DNA of 33,525 nt from contig CAJQLX010000018.1 in the NCBI GenBank assembly GCA_905479265.1, positions 1-33,525 on the forward strand. Direction: 5' to 3'. The stretch's first letter is position 1. Each line of letters starts with the position of its first letter. Of the stretch, positions 33,473 through 33,525 are shown piece by piece. Made by a program: the position numbers and the translations under genes. This stretch comes from an uncultured Alphaproteobacteria bacterium. GTDB taxonomy: Bacteria; Pseudomonadota; Alphaproteobacteria; UBA7985. Below the pieces are notes generated by a model, which was given only the letters and a program-made list of their open reading frames with translations, did no database searches and was not told where the DNA came from.

Positions 33473-33525
33473 AGCTTAATTATAATCTCACTCCTAAAGC
33501 CATACGAGACACACATTCAAAAATT

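Larger units (their letters stand above)
33027..33525. other. About 500 bases after tRNA-Ser without a credible gene
   Basis: ORFs here are short, lack ribosome sites and resemble no family I know. The first 300 bases are GC-rich to mixed; from about 33350 the DNA is clearly AT-rich. It contains a C-rich tract and a long inverted repeat, listed separately. The boundary at a tRNA 3' end fits a genomic-island or phage attachment site, but no integrase gene is within the window. Confidence 0.5.

Overview
The window looks like a free-living, probably marine, alphaproteobacterial chromosome. It is GC-rich (roughly 60% by eye) and densely packed, with short intergenic gaps and many 4-base ATGA/GTGA overlaps. 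Evidence for the group is the oxygen-type cobalamin genes (cobH, cobL, cobI, a cbiG-cobJ fusion, cobM), a COX15-type heme A synthase, a CIRCE-controlled groESL operon, a DmdC-like acyl-CoA dehydrogenase and several DMT-family permeases. I cannot fix the order or genus from sequence reading alone.

Layout. (1) 2-5069, plus strand: a tightly coupled corrin-ring operon, entered inside cobH, carrying methyltransferase, decarboxylase and methylmutase steps of B12 synthesis. (2) 5147-7432, plus strand: a lipoprotein, a low-molecular-weight tyrosine phosphatase and a DMT permease, with two DnaA-box-like sites between the first two. (3) 7413-10996, minus strand: a compact fabI-aroC-tas-like-thpR operon (fatty-acid elongation, chorismate, an aldo/keto reductase, an RNA cyclic phosphodiesterase). 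(4) 11133-13943, plus strand: a YihY/BrkB-like membrane protein with a long acidic tail, then pdxH. (5) 13944-16202, minus strand: ygfZ-like, a doubtful small secreted ORF and an AI-2E-family permease. (6) 16381-17776, plus strand: a quinone oxidoreductase whose last 250 bases differ in codon use, then mscL with a strong terminator. (7) 17863-25883, minus strand: a small unknown protein, glpK, a DmdC-like acyl-CoA dehydrogenase, a DMT permease, two OmpA-domain proteins and heme A synthase. (8) 26060-28999, plus strand: a Tat/lipoprotein-type YkuD-fold enzyme like DpaA/YafK, then CIRCE-groES-groEL and a two-way terminator. (9) 29066-30584, minus strand: nucleoside hydrolase and an unknown exported protein. 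(10) 30756-33525: lepA, a small membrane protein, tRNA-Ser(GGA), and about 500 bases without a credible gene that become AT-rich and contain a long inverted repeat.

Most genes are conserved housekeeping genes. I found no CRISPR array, insertion sequence, prophage, toxin-antitoxin pair or defence system. The points most worth a second look are the composition switch inside qor, an inverted-repeat pair bracketing about 180 bases of AT-rich noncoding DNA at 23.5 kb, the repeated tryptophan motif in the tail of the YihY-like protein, two OmpA domains that both lack the usual Asp, a palindrome in front of glpK, and the unusual DNA after tRNA-Ser. None of these amounts to a demonstrated new system.
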